64,000 nt of DNA. Source: Diphasiastrum complanatum (lineage: Eukaryota; Streptophyta; Lycopodiopsida; Lycopodiales; Lycopodiaceae). The position numbers were made by a program, and so were the translations under genes. The notes beneath the pieces are model-generated. The model ran no database searches. It saw nothing but the letters and a program-made list of their open reading frames with translations, and was not told the origin of the DNA. Within the stretch, counting starts at the first letter, position 1; each line of letters begins with the position of its first letter. Shown piece after piece: positions 44,483 to 54,474 of the stretch. The stretch covers positions 23,322,443 through 23,386,442 of the forward strand of contig CM055113.1 of NCBI GenBank assembly GCA_029204225.1. The letters are read 5' to 3'.

Positions 44483-45725
44483 TGTTGGATTTACTCCTTC
44501 TACTCTCCTAAATCCCATTTTTAATCTGCCTCCATTCTTGCTACATATTTACTAATGTTGTCATGCAACCTACATATTTACACGCAAATTCGCACAGACA
44601 AATAAAGGGCGAAAGAATCGCGAACACTGTGTTTTTACACAGGTTATGATGACAGGCGAAAAGGCGACACTGTCCTACAGAATGCCGAAGGTGTCCTAAA
44701 AGCTAAGGCACTCTGTAAATCTTATCCTAAGGCCATTCATAAGAGCGACCCACTTTTCGCATCATCACCAACGTTCACTTCAGCACTAACTGACGTCGCA
44801 CCCTTTTTACGCTCACTCCATGCAGTTGCGCTAACAGATTGGACAACGATTGCAGCCGCCCACGATCTCCTACAGATAGCACATCCACTCTGTACTTTCA
44901 CATCTACACACCTATAATATTATTTATATATACATATTCTGGGCACCATTCAGATGATGATGATCAGATGATCAAGTGAGTGAAGAAGAGACTAAGAGAA
45001 GAGGTTTCATTCCTCATTACAGACAAAAAAAAAAATTAAGCTTCGTAGGGCATGCGGTTTCGTCCGCTATTGTTTTGTGTTCTGCTGCATTATTAACTTG
45101 TATACATGATATACTTAATCTGATACAGCTCTTTGTTCTACATTTAGATCTGTGTTAATATTGCTATGCTTGTTCTTCATTTTGTCTGATCTTTCTAGTT
45201 GCTCTTTCTGGTAATAGACGATCAACTTTTAGTCTTGTCTTTCGCGAACACATATAGTTGACGGTCCTTGGGATATTTGCTTATTCCTCCTCCAACAAGG
45301 TGACATTGTTCATACATGCTTGGCTTATCAAAAATTGTAGCTTTTGGTTTTTCTTCCAATAATTCAGCATCGACCATAGTGTCCTCATCAACACAATCTT
45401 CAACTTCTTGGTAGATAATGGATAATATTTGATTGCCACCAACTCCTATTAAACCATTCCAATCTTTCTTTTCTCCTGTCTTGGATATGAATGTCATCAC
45501 TATACAAAGATCGTAAAATGTTTGGCTACGTAATCTAGAATGACTGTGATTTCTATCACTAAAGTTCTCTTCATTCTGATAGGCGTAGTCATGCTTACGA
45601 AGAGAGTCAAATAATTCATTTTGTTGCGCACGAACATTTTATGTTCGAGTTTGCTTCTCGTTCGTTTTTTGTTCGAGTTTGTTTCTCGTTCGTGTTCGTC
45701 ATTTATTCTCCCCCTCTCTCCAACA
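44483..45725 (+). repeat. 5' LTR of the copia element
   Basis: 1243 bp, TGTTGGATTT…CTCCAACA. Compared with the 3' LTR it carries a non-matching segment at 45249-45514. The first ~760 and last ~210 bases match the 3' LTR. The U5 end holds repeated GTTCG/TTCGT units. Confidence 0.93.
45249..45514 (-). other. non-LTR segment within the 5' LTR, with minus ORF
   Basis: The 3' LTR has an unrelated 101-base segment (49372-49472) at this place. Across the 5' LTR segment the minus strand is open for 92 codons (45500-45222), giving TGEKKDWNGLIGVGGNQILS, then EKPKATIFDKPSMYEQCHLV and KYPKDRQLYVFAK. The composition looks protein-like but I do not recognise a family. It could be a piece of a host gene captured into the LTR; a chance open frame cannot be excluded. 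Confidence 0.55.
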
Positions 45726-45737
45726 TGGTATCAGAGC
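45726..45737 (+). promoter_or_regulatory. primer-binding site of the copia element
   Basis: TGGTATCAGAGC follows the LTR end CCAACA without a gap. Confidence 0.95.
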
Positions 45738-45873
45738 TATCTTCATAGCTTGATTAGCTTCCACAGTATAAGACTCTAGCCGATAGAGTAATTGTTTTCT
45801 TGTTCTATAATTATCAGATTTTCATACTTAAGTCACTGATAGTTTCTCCTATCACTTAGACTAATTCTTCCAC

Positions 45874-46746
45874 ATGGATTCCCAAGGGAAAGCCAATCCT
45901 ATCATGGACAAGCTTGATGGAGCCAATTACCATCTGTGGAAATTTAAGATGAAAACTGTACTAATGGCAAAAGAATTGTACGACGTTGTTACAGGTGCAG
46001 AAGGGAAACTCGAAGCGGACGACGCGGCAATCGCTAAATGAAAGTTGAAGGATGGAAAAGCTTTCGCGCTGATCATCCTCAACATCACGGATACCCAGAT
46101 CGGCCATGTATCCGAGGCTCAGACATCGAAAGAAGTCTGGGACATCCTGAGCACACTATACGAAGTGCGAGATATAGCTTCCAAGCTACATCTCAAGAAG
46201 AAATTCTACTCCCTCAAGATGACGAATGGTGATTCTCTGCAGAATCACATTAATCAATTCAAGAACCTGCTAAGACAAATGGCCGCTGTCGGATCTGTCA
46301 TATACAATCAAGATGCAGTGATGCAACTGCTTACAAGCTTGCCAAGTTCTTACGACAGCTGGGTGATGATCATCACAATTCATCCAGAATTGACTCTTTC
46401 GAGAATCATCACTATGTTGCAGGAAGACACGTGAAGGAGCGAAGCCTCGAGTTCCTCAGCTGATTCTCACGCCTTGTATGCCAACAAGAGCATGACAAAG
46501 CAGAAGAAGAAGAAAGGCCCGAAGCAATCAAAGCCAGACCAGAAACCAGCTCAGCACAAGGAACAGTCGAATCCGCAGACAAAGAAGAAGTTGTTCTGCA
46601 AATACTGCAAACGAAACAACCACAAAATTCAAGACTGTCGAATACTTCAAGCGAAGAACAATAGCAAGGGACAGTCGAATCAAGTGGCAAATGCAGCTCA
46701 GAAGCTCCACAGCCTATTCAAGAAGCAGATCATGATGCCTTCATGA
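45874..46746 (+). pseudogene. copia gag
   Basis: ATG at 45874 gives MDSQGKANPIMDKLDGANYH and the UBN2-type gag core (VWDILSTLYEVRDIASKLHL, FKNLLRQMAAVGS, LPSSYDSWVMII). A lysine-rich stretch and a CCHC knuckle (CKYCKRNNHKIQDC near 46600) follow. The frame holds two in-frame TGA stops, at about 46039 (in AK-stop-KLKDGK, probably once Trp) and 46432 (DT-stop-RSEA, probably once Arg). Both are single transitions. Gag packages the element RNA into particles. Confidence 0.9.
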
Positions 46747-47124
46747 CCAACCATCAAGAAGCATCTAACGACAGTTCTTGGTTCCTGGATTCCGGAGCCA
46801 CTCAGCACATGACTAGCCTCATTGGTTATTTTGAGTCCTATATACCTTACAGTACCCAGAAGTTCGTTCACTTTGGCGACAATAGCACACAAGCTACTAA
46901 GGTGAAGGCACTGTAAGATTATGCTTTGCAAATGATCAGTCTAAGCTACTCTCTAAAGTCCTGTATGTACCAAAGTTATCTACGAATCTGCTCTCTGTAA
47001 GTAGAATCACAGATCTAGGACACATAGTAGAATTCGAATGTGATCAATGTAAAGTAGTTGATAGGACAAGCAAAATCCTAGCACTCGAAAAGAGACATGG
47101 ATACTTGTATAAATTAAGTCATTA
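46747..47124 (+). pseudogene. copia protease and GAG-pre-integrase segment
   Basis: After a frameshift near 46735, the reading gives DSSWFLDSGATQHMTSLIGY (aspartic protease, DSGA), then LSKVLYVPKLSTNLLSVSRI and ILALEKRHGYLYKLSH near 47100. The sequence then jumps to the reverse transcriptase at about 47125, so the zinc finger and the catalytic core of integrase are absent. Confidence 0.88.
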
Positions 47125-48604
47125 GTCGAAGCTCCTATTGGCTACAATATTATTGATTGCAAATGGATCTTTAAGATCAAATATAATGCCAACGAAGCAA
47201 TTGATCGAAGGAAGGTTAGACTAGTAGCACGAGGATTCACCTTGATCCCGAATGTCGACTACAGTGAGACTTTTAGTCCAGTCGTCAAACATTCGTCGAG
47301 CCGAATGTTCGTCTTATGCTGCAGCTGCCAACCTTGAAGTACATCAACTTGATGTACAAACAGCCTATCTGAACGGAGTAATACAAGAAGATATCTACAT
47401 GATCCAGCCCGAAGGATACGTTCTAGAAGGCATGAAAAATCATGTTTGTAAACTCCACAAAGAACTGTACGGCTTGAAACAGTCTGCCAGAGCTTGGTTT
47501 CAAAGGATCAACACATTTCTCATTGAACAAGGATTCAAACCAAGCACTGCTGATTGCAACGTTTATTCAAGGTCAGTGCAGCAATCCTTCATTATCATCA
47601 CCTTGTACGTTGATGATACGTTGCTCTTCAGCAACAATACCAAAATGGTCAAGGATGCGAAACAGATGTTGTTCTCAGAATTCGACATGACTGATCTGGA
47701 CGAAGCTCACTTCTATCTTGGAATTCAAATTCACAGAGACAGAACAAATCGATTGATTTACATCACTCAACAAAGATATCTTCACAATGTTCCTAACAGA
47801 TACAATTTGATGAATTGTAAATTAGCTCACTCACCAATGGATCCAGGCCTGCATTTGTCGAAGGACCAATGTCCCCAGACCAAGCAGGAAGAGGAGCAGA
47901 TGAGAGAATATCTGTATCGATCGATACTTGGATCTCTCACGTACGCAATGGTCTGTACAAGACCAGATATCTCTTTTGTTGTAAGCTCACTCAGCCAATA
48001 TATGGCTAATCCTGGCATTACCCATTGGAAGGCTCTTATTCGAGTCATGAGATATATTTGAGCTACCAGGGACCAGTGCATCTGCTATGGAGATGTCAGC
48101 AACGACAATCTTCATCAGCTCAGTGGCTATTCTGATGCAAGCTGGAGAGGAGATGCAGACAATCGTAAATCCAGATCTGGATTTACATTCTTCTTCACCG
48201 ACGGTCATATTTCATGGAACAGTCGTAAGCAAACCTCTATCGCACTTTCTATTACTGAAGCAGAATACATTGCTGCTTCTCAATCTATTAAGGAGGCGTT
48301 TTGGTTGAGAAATTTGTTGTCAGACATCAATCTGTATCAGTACAACCCCACAATTTTGTTTTGTGATAACCAAAGTGCTATTGCCTTATCAGCCAGCCCT
48401 ACATTTCATTCTAGGAGTAAGCACATTGAGATCAGATATCACTACATCAGGGGCAAGGTTCTCAACAGGGAGATGAGCTTAACGTACTACAGAACGCAGG
48501 ACATGGTTGCAGACATTTTCACGAAAGCACTCAGTTTTAATGCACACAACAAATTTTGTGCATTGCTCAATCTGAAGATCAAGGCATTCACGGATCCAGA
48601 TTAA
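47125..48604 (+). pseudogene. copia reverse transcriptase and RNase H
   Basis: Starts with NIIDCKWIFKIKYNANEAID and VDYSETFSPVVK, with a frameshift near 47275. One frame then runs to the stop at 48602. It has LDVQTAYLNGVIQEDIYM, ELYGLKQSARAWF, the catalytic YVDDTLLFSN near 47610, and the tail LGSLTYAMVCTRPDISFVVS. RNase H follows: GYSDASWRGDADNRKS, ITEAEYIAAS, FCDNQSAIALSASPTFHSRS and DIFTKAL. A TGA at about 48060 (RYI-stop-ATRD, probably once Arg) interrupts the frame. Otherwise the domain is complete and of normal length. Confidence 0.93.
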
Positions 48605-48612
48605 GGGGGGGG
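48601..48612 (+). promoter_or_regulatory. polypurine tract of the copia element
   Basis: TTAAGGGGGGGG immediately precedes the 3' LTR start TGTTGG; the RNase H stop codon TAA overlaps it. Confidence 0.9.
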
Positions 48613-49683
48613 TGTTGGATTTACTCCTTCTACTCTCCTAAATCCCATTTTTAATCTGCCTCCATTCTTGCTGCATATTTACTAACGTTGTCACGCAGCC
48701 TGCATATTTACATGCAAATTCGCACAAACGAATAAAGGGCGAAAGAATCGCGAACACTGTGTTTTACACAGGTTATGGTGACAAGCGAAAAGGAGACACT
48801 ATCCTACAGAATGCCGAAGGTGCTCTAAAAGCTAAGGCACCCTGTAAATCTTATCCTAAGGCCATTTGTAAGAGCGACCCACTTTTCGCATCATCACCAA
48901 CGTTCACTTCAGCACTGGCTGACGTCGCACTCTTTTTACGCTCACTCCATGCAGTTGCGCTAACAGATTGGACAACAATTGCAGCCACCCACGATCTCCT
49001 ACAGACAGCACATCCACTCTGTACTTTCACATCTGCACACTTTTAATATTATGTATATATACATATTCTAGACACCATTCAGATGGTGATGATCAGATGA
49101 TCAAGTGAGTAAAGAAGAGACTAAGAGAAGAGGTTTCATTCCTCATTACAGACAAAAAAAAAAAAACTTCGTAGGGCACGTGGTTTCGTCTGCTATTGTA
49201 TTGTGCTGCCGCATTATTAACTCGTATACATGATATACTTAATCTGATACATCTCTTTGTTCTGCATTCAGATCTGTGTTAACATTGCTATGCTTGTTCT
49301 TCATTTTGTTTGATCTTTCTAGCTGCTCTTTTTGGTAATAGATGATCAACTTTTAGTCTCGTCTTTCGTGACTAATTATCATTCGAGCACAGTCTAGCTC
49401 TTCACGAATCATTCGCGACAGATAATTTGTCTTGCAATTCACGACAAATTATTCATCCAGCGCTTCATCCATTAAATGTTTGGCTACATAATCTAGAATG
49501 ACTGTGATTTCTATCACTAAAGTTCTCTTCATTTTGATAGGCGTAGTCATGCTTACGGAGAGAGTCAAATAATTCATTTCGCTGTGCACGAACATTTTCT
49601 GTTCGAGTTCGTTTCTCGTTCGTTTCTTGTTCAAGTTCGTTTCTCGTTCGTGTTCGTCATTTATTCTCCCCCTCTCTCCAACA
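48613..49683 (+). repeat. 3' LTR of the copia element
   Basis: 1071 bp, TGTTGG…CCAACA. Its middle segment 49372-49472 (rich in ATTCRCGACAAAT units) is probably the original LTR sequence, because it shares its vocabulary with the rest of the LTR. Confidence 0.93.
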
Positions 49684-49688
49684 CGGGT
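49684..49688. repeat. target site duplication, right copy (CGGGT)
   Basis: CGGGT after the 3' LTR, identical to 44478-44482. Confidence 0.93.
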
Positions 49689-49846
49689 TTGGACGACAAG
49701 AGAACCAAGGCTTCTCTGGAGCTTTCTCTCTTCCCCCTCCTACTTTCAGACTTCCTTCCTATTCTACTTTTAATTTTTCCAAATCTTTCATTTCTACTTA
49801 CCTCGTTCCTTCACCTTCTTCCTTTCAACCTCCTCCTAGCTGACTT

Positions 49847-50890
49847 ATGAGACCTTCCCAAGGACCTGCTGAGACGTACAAGGCCCGACAGGACGAGTTC
49901 TTAAAACAACTCAGTTTCCCCGATGCAACGTACAATCTGTTGAATCCAGCTCCTCCTAAACTAGTCATTCCCATGCCTCTCTCTCCAGATCACACCATCC
50001 TTGACCTCCCAGAAACTAACATTGACATTGGTGGCAATGATGACCCCCTGACTAATTTGCCAGAGACTAGAAGATTCTCACCTAGACTTGCGGATGCAGA
50101 CGAAGCTGAGCCTTCCACAAGCAAACATTCAAAAGAGAGCGATACAGGCACTAAGGCCCTGGATGATTACCTAGTGAAGCCATCCCAGCAACGAAGGGCA
50201 GCCTCACCAGCCAAGCAAAGAAATAACATGGCAGACACCAGAGAGTCCGAGAGATTCGAAAGAAAATACCCTCGCAACATGAGGGGTGACAAAGAAGAAA
50301 TTGATCAAAGCCAGTACTCCACACGGGTTGAGATCATTGCTATGCTACAACCACAGCCTGAGTGGTGGAATAAAGTCCTAAAGGACAGTAAGCGGCTGCA
50401 AGAATATCTGAGAGTGCCAGCATGGAAAATGATCGATCCTTTCTATATGCCACTCAAGCGAAGAAATCCATGGCCAACGGAGCGACCGCGAGTCGAAGTG
50501 GTGAACTGGCCGATAATTCCAAAAATTTCAGACAGCACATTAGTGGACGATTTGATGTTGCAATTGTTGGATTTCAAGCACAAATATAAATCTAACGTTG
50601 ATCTATGCGTAAGGGAAACCGCCGAATATTGTAGATCGATGGCTTTCTTGGTGAATCAAGAGTGTTTTTGGGATCGTGGCTTAGATCCAATACGGATCAA
50701 TCCCAACGTGGCTCTCCAATCTAAGGACGATCATGAAATGATGGCCCGACTTTACTATAGAGCGGCCTTTATGTCTTTCGGGTACATCACAATGATAGAA
50801 AACATCGCAAGAATTCGACTTTATCGAGACAGTGCGAGAGTACCCGGGGCCACTTTCCTTCGGAAGCAAGCTCTGCTTCCAAGTATTTGA
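49847..50890 (+). CDS. unrecognised 347-residue protein
   Basis: ATG at 49847 after a pyrimidine-rich leader; stop TGA at 50888-50890. This is the longest uninterrupted frame here that matches no retroelement domain I know. Residues 1-80 are Pro/Asp-rich (LNPAPPKLVIPMPLSPDHTI). Residues about 85-150 are polar, charged and low-complexity (SKHSKESDTGTKALDDYLVK), probably disordered. Residues about 160-345 look folded, with aromatic and charged helices (QPQPEWWNKVLKDSKRLQEY, NWPIIPKISDSTLVDDLMLQ, YYRAAFMSFGYITMIENIAR). No zinc knuckle, protease or DDE motif. A polypurine tract and LTR-like sequence follow at 51078, so it may be a gag-like or accessory protein of a non-autonomous retroelement. 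A frameshifted continuation (KKMSDRKQTAGQRNLQD) runs on to about 51010. A captured host gene is the main alternative. Confidence 0.6.
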   Translation: MRPSQGPAETYKARQDEFLKQLSFPDATYNLLNPAPPKLVIPMPLSPDHTILDLPETNIDIGGNDDPLTNLPETRRFSPRLADADEAEPSTSKHSKESDTGTKALDDYLVKPSQQRRAASPAKQRNNMADTRESERFERKYPRNMRGDKEEIDQSQYSTRVEIIAMLQPQPEWWNKVLKDSKRLQEYLRVPAWKMIDPFYMPLKRRNPWPTERPRVEVVNWPIIPKISDSTLVDDLMLQLLDFKHKYKSNVDLCVRETAEYCRSMAFLVNQECFWDRGLDPIRINPNVALQSKDDHEMMARLYYRAAFMSFGYITMIENIARIRLYRDSARVPGATFLRKQALLPSI

Positions 50891-51077
50891 AGCCTTGGGA
50901 AAGAAGATGAGTGACCGGAAACAGACTGCAGGGCAACGAAACTTGCAGGACTCGCATGAGGTTCTCAAGCGGGCTGGGATGTAGAGGCCATTGAGAGAGC
51001 GACTGAAGATCCACGCTTTTCCAAGTGCCAAGCAGAATAATGTCATTCTACATGTGTTGTAGTGGGTTTTGCAACAG

Positions 51078-51960
51078 ATTAGGGGGGGGATGATATTGGC
51101 AGATTTCGAAGAATCCCCAAGATGCCGAGCTGAGCCGTTATAAAGAGCACCTCTCACCCTTGACCAAGGAGGTCTCAGAAGGAAGAGAGAAGGATGATGA
51201 TGAGAGCCGAGCATGAGAGCTGAGAATTGCTAGCTAGGAATACAGTTCAAAATCACGAGTCTCATGGTGAATCCCAGAGAAGGAATGACCATGTAGGAGC
51301 TAGTAGTGTTTCTAGGCAATGTAGTAAATGTAGACCCCTCTTAAATAAATTAGAGTGAGCCACCTTTTGATGGTGACCTCTAGTGGAAGAGCTAATTCCA
51401 CTTGGAATTTGTAAATTAGTGGAATTGTCACTTAGGCTCCACATGGGCAACCTCTTGGTCTATTTAAGAGACCCTCTCTCTTGTGAGGGAGCTTTTTCTT
51501 GTAATGTCATTTGCTCTTGTTGAATAAAGAAGATCCTCCACGAGTTCTTGGCATTCTTGAAGCCTCTTGTTCATGACAGCTTTCTTGAGTGATTCTTTTA
51601 TGAACATGCATTTCTATTTCTTGATTGTGGTTGTGGAATAGATTAAATTTCCTGCTTTCTTTCATTTGTGCAATGTGGATTAGAGTGGAATAGATTTCTT
51701 GTTTTTGTTTTAGAGTAAATCTCAGCATTCAGGTAAACTAAATAGGCTAGATTTGTGGTATAGTTCTTGTATATCCTCTTACAATCCAGTTTTTGATGTT
51801 CTTGGGCTATCCAAGAATCAAGAGATGGGTGTTTCTTGATCTTTGGATTGTTATTGTGCTAATTGATAATTAGTTTATTGTTTCTTGTTCAGTTTTATAG
51901 ATCAATCTGAGTGCATTTGTTGTTTCCTATTGCGTAGAGTTAGTTAGAAGCAAAAATCGT
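51078..51960 (+). repeat. polypurine tract and LTR-like sequence
   Basis: GATTAGGGGGGGGA (51077-51090) is followed by TGATATTGGCAG, an LTR-like start. Within it are a TATA-like TATTTAAGAG at 51461 and a polyadenylation signal AATAAA at 51523, in the order expected of U3-R. The block 51780-51837 matches 5295-5352. The right limit is uncertain. It is best read as the 3' LTR of the element containing the 347-residue ORF. Confidence 0.55.
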
Positions 51961-52163
51961 TTGGTTATTCACCTGTATTGCACGCAGATCCGTTGGTGAA
52001 TGGTTTTCAGTTGCATGTGAATTGTGTGTGCATGTATCTGGAGTGAACGATTTCTTTTCAAATTTCATGTCTGACACTAGATTCTTTGCATGTGTGATTG
52101 GATAAGAATCTTCTTGCTTTAGCACCTCCAATTGATGGCTTATTGGAAACATTTTTTTTTTCT

Positions 52164-52680
52164 TCAAAGAGTGTCACTCTTTTCAATGGTGACATTCTCG
52201 TTATGTAGTTCTACTTTTGAAAGAACTTCTTTCAACCTCTTAATAGTTGCTTTAGCCACAGACTCCGGTTTTGTATTCCTTGCAAGGAGAATATGTACAT
52301 AAATAAGTTTCTCAATTATACGAACCTCAGCATGCAATGTACATATGTGAACATGTTTTAATAGAATTGGCAGCACACTTTTCATATTTGGATCTTCTGT
52401 TTCTCGTGTTGGTCGTCCCAAATTCATATTGTAGCAATTTTTCATGCAATAAAGACATGGATGCTTTGATGTTGTCCCATGAGAGACATTATACATACAT
52501 TTCAATGTTTTCAAATCGCTTGGAAGGTGCCATTGAATTTGAAAACTTCCATGGTTTTCGATAATAAGTTATTCATCTTCCAAATGTCTCTTTATAATCT
52601 CGTCATAATTTGTACGTAAAAATATCTATGAAAGTATTTTATGTTTTTCTTTCAAGACCTGTAGAGAAGCAAATAATGCA
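52164..52680 (-). pseudogene. fragment of an unrecognised gene or DNA transposon
   Basis: Minus-strand frame: WHLPSDLKTLKCMYNVSHGT then TSKHPCLYCMKNCYNMNLGR, followed by LPILLKHVHICTLHAEVRII and KATIKRLKEVLSKVELHNEN. A pattern of a D-x-K-(T)-L, then SKHPCLYC, then a helix with H-H-T-H-E-R resembles the central part of an uncharacterised nuclease-like protein group that I recall from other eukaryotes; I cannot name it. The upstream part near 52680-52560 has an intron-like break (CTACAG|GTCTTG). The copy ends where the Tat-like element starts at 52825. It is probably the 3' half of the frames at 56.8-58.0 kb. Confidence 0.4.
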
Positions 52681-52824
52681 TGACATGTTAATAAAAAAAG
52701 ACAATGTATTCAATTTTGATAACAATACGTAAAAAAAAATTGAAAATTGAAAAGTATACTTGAAATGCAGTCAACCACCATACGTGATTTTTCGATTGAA
52801 CACTAAACATTCGATTATCGGTAT

Positions 52825-52974
52825 TGGATAGAATAGCTTTGGCTAGGCGCTCGAGCCCCCAAGGCCTTTCTCAACTTAGGCCATTCTCTCTCTTCTCTCT
52901 TCTCTCCTCTCTCTAAGTAGCGACCGAATAGTTTGGGGAAGGTGCTCGGGCCTCACAAACCTCTCGCTACTTGG

Positions 52975-53018
<44 letters not shown>

Positions 53019-53243
53019 TCTCTATCTCTTCTCTTCTTCTCTTCCCATTTCACCCAAAACCATGATGAATGTTAGTCTAGTAGAGTAGAGTTAGGGGTGT
53101 GTAGTGTTAGTGGTGATAGAGTTAGAGAAAAAGTAGAGAACTATCTAGAAGTAGCATCTATTCGTAGTTAGGCACCTATCCAGTGTTCTAACCCTTGTTG
53201 ACAGGCGGGAGGGCTACTACAACGCGAGATCTTCAACCCTACA
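52825..53243 (+). repeat. 5' LTR of the Tat-like element
   Basis: Starts near TTGGATAGAATAGC and ends …AACCCTACA before the primer region. It contains a (CT)n run at about 52978-53013. Confidence 0.65.
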
Positions 53244-53264
53244 GTGGCACCATTGCCGGGGAAC
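53244..53264 (+). promoter_or_regulatory. Tat/Athila-type primer-binding region
   Basis: GTGGCACCATTGCCGGGGAA closely matches the conserved TGGCGCCGTTGCCGGGGA of Tat/Athila/Ogre elements, with transitions at two positions. Confidence 0.75.
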
Positions 53265-53800
53265 GCCACACACTCGCCTCACCGCGTAGCTTTTCTGGCA
53301 TTCTCTTCTTCTTTCTTTCTTTTTTCTTCTTCCTCACCAGTCTTTTTTCACCTAAAACTCGGATTTTGTGGGTAGATTAGGGTGGTTTAGTGTTAGATTT
53401 ATCAATTTTCATTCTTTTTTGTTTTGAATGTACTGAAGTGTTAGTTTTTTTAATGAACTCTTGTCTCATCGCATAGCACTTTTCCCCATTCTCTCTTTCT
53501 CGCTATTTGTCCTTCTCTCTTCCTCTTTTTCACCATTTTTCACCAAAACTTGAATTTTTTGGGGTAGTTTAGTGTGGTCGAGGAGTTAGTTGTGCATTTT
53601 TTTTACGTGATTTATTGCTTGTACGTATGTACTTTCATAAATCCAAAAAAAACTCATAAAAATTCAAAAAACACAAAAAATCTGTTTTTGGCGGAAAAAT
53701 TAGGCGGGAAAACGGGTCAGAGGCCATAACTTTCAAACTTGTCCAAACTAACCTTCGTAGAGCCTTCTGAAGTTCCAAAAACTTTAAAAAAAAAAAACCA

Positions 53801-54185
53801 AAAATTGGAAAAGAACCTAAGCCTCGCTGGTGAGCGACTCTATCTTTCAGATAGCCTCCTCTCACAACTGCGAAAAATCGTAAAAAAAACTAAAAAAAAA
53901 TCGTAAAGAAAAACCATTAAAAATTTTAAAAATAAAAAATAAAAATTGGAAAAGAACCTACGCTTCGCTGGTGAGCGACTCTATCTTTCAGATAGCCTCC
54001 TCCCACGACTGCGACGGTTCTATTCCCTTTTTTTAAAAAAATCGTAAAAAAAAAAAATAAAGTAAAAAAAAAAAACTTAAAGAGAAAAAAAAAATTGGAA
54101 AAGAACCTAAGCCTCGCTGGTGAGCAACTCTATCTTTCACATAGTCTCTTCCCATGACTGCGACGGTTCTATTCTCTTTTTTGAA
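53801..54185. repeat. ~145-bp tandem repeat, three copies, in the leader
   Basis: Copies start at 53801, 53942 and 54091. The conserved part is AATTGGAAAAGAACCTAMGC, then TCGCTGGTGAGCRACTCTAT and CTTTCASATAGYCTCYTCYC, with poly(A)-rich spacers. Copies 2 and 3 also share GACTGCGACGGTTCTATTC. The AT-rich spacers vary in length. Confidence 0.88.
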
Positions 54186-54474
54186 AAAAAATTAACACAA
54201 GTCTCTTTGATGAATGATCTCCATATCAGTTATTAACCATCCATCACTATTTTGTCCCATCTTTATTCCATTTTCTATCTCTGTTTCTATTAGATAAATC
54301 TATTTCTGTCTCTATTCTCATCCATACTAATCCACCGTTTACCGATTCATTTATTTTCTTCTTCTTCTTGTTCTCCATCTCAAAAACAAAACAAAAATTG
54401 AAACAACAGCGTCATTGAGCAAACCTTGAAGCAATTCACCAATTGACTACTTTGCAACATTCTAGTGTTTAGCT

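Larger units (their letters stand above)
44483..49683 (+). mobile_element. Ty1/copia element, complete ends, no integrase
   Basis: 5201 bp with LTRs starting TGTTGG and ending CCAACA, a Met primer site, gag, protease, reverse transcriptase, RNase H, polypurine tract and a perfect 5-bp target duplication (CGGGT). The integrase is deleted between 47120 and 47130. The LTRs differ at about 18 positions in the first ~275 bases by eye (~6%), mainly C/T and G/A changes, and differ in length (1243 and 1071 bp). It needs another element's integrase to have moved if the deletion came first. Confidence 0.95.

Noticed and set aside
53195-53380. 61-codon plus frame after the Tat-like primer site
   Set aside because: Leader sequence of the element; the hydrophobic end is just a CT/TTC-rich run.
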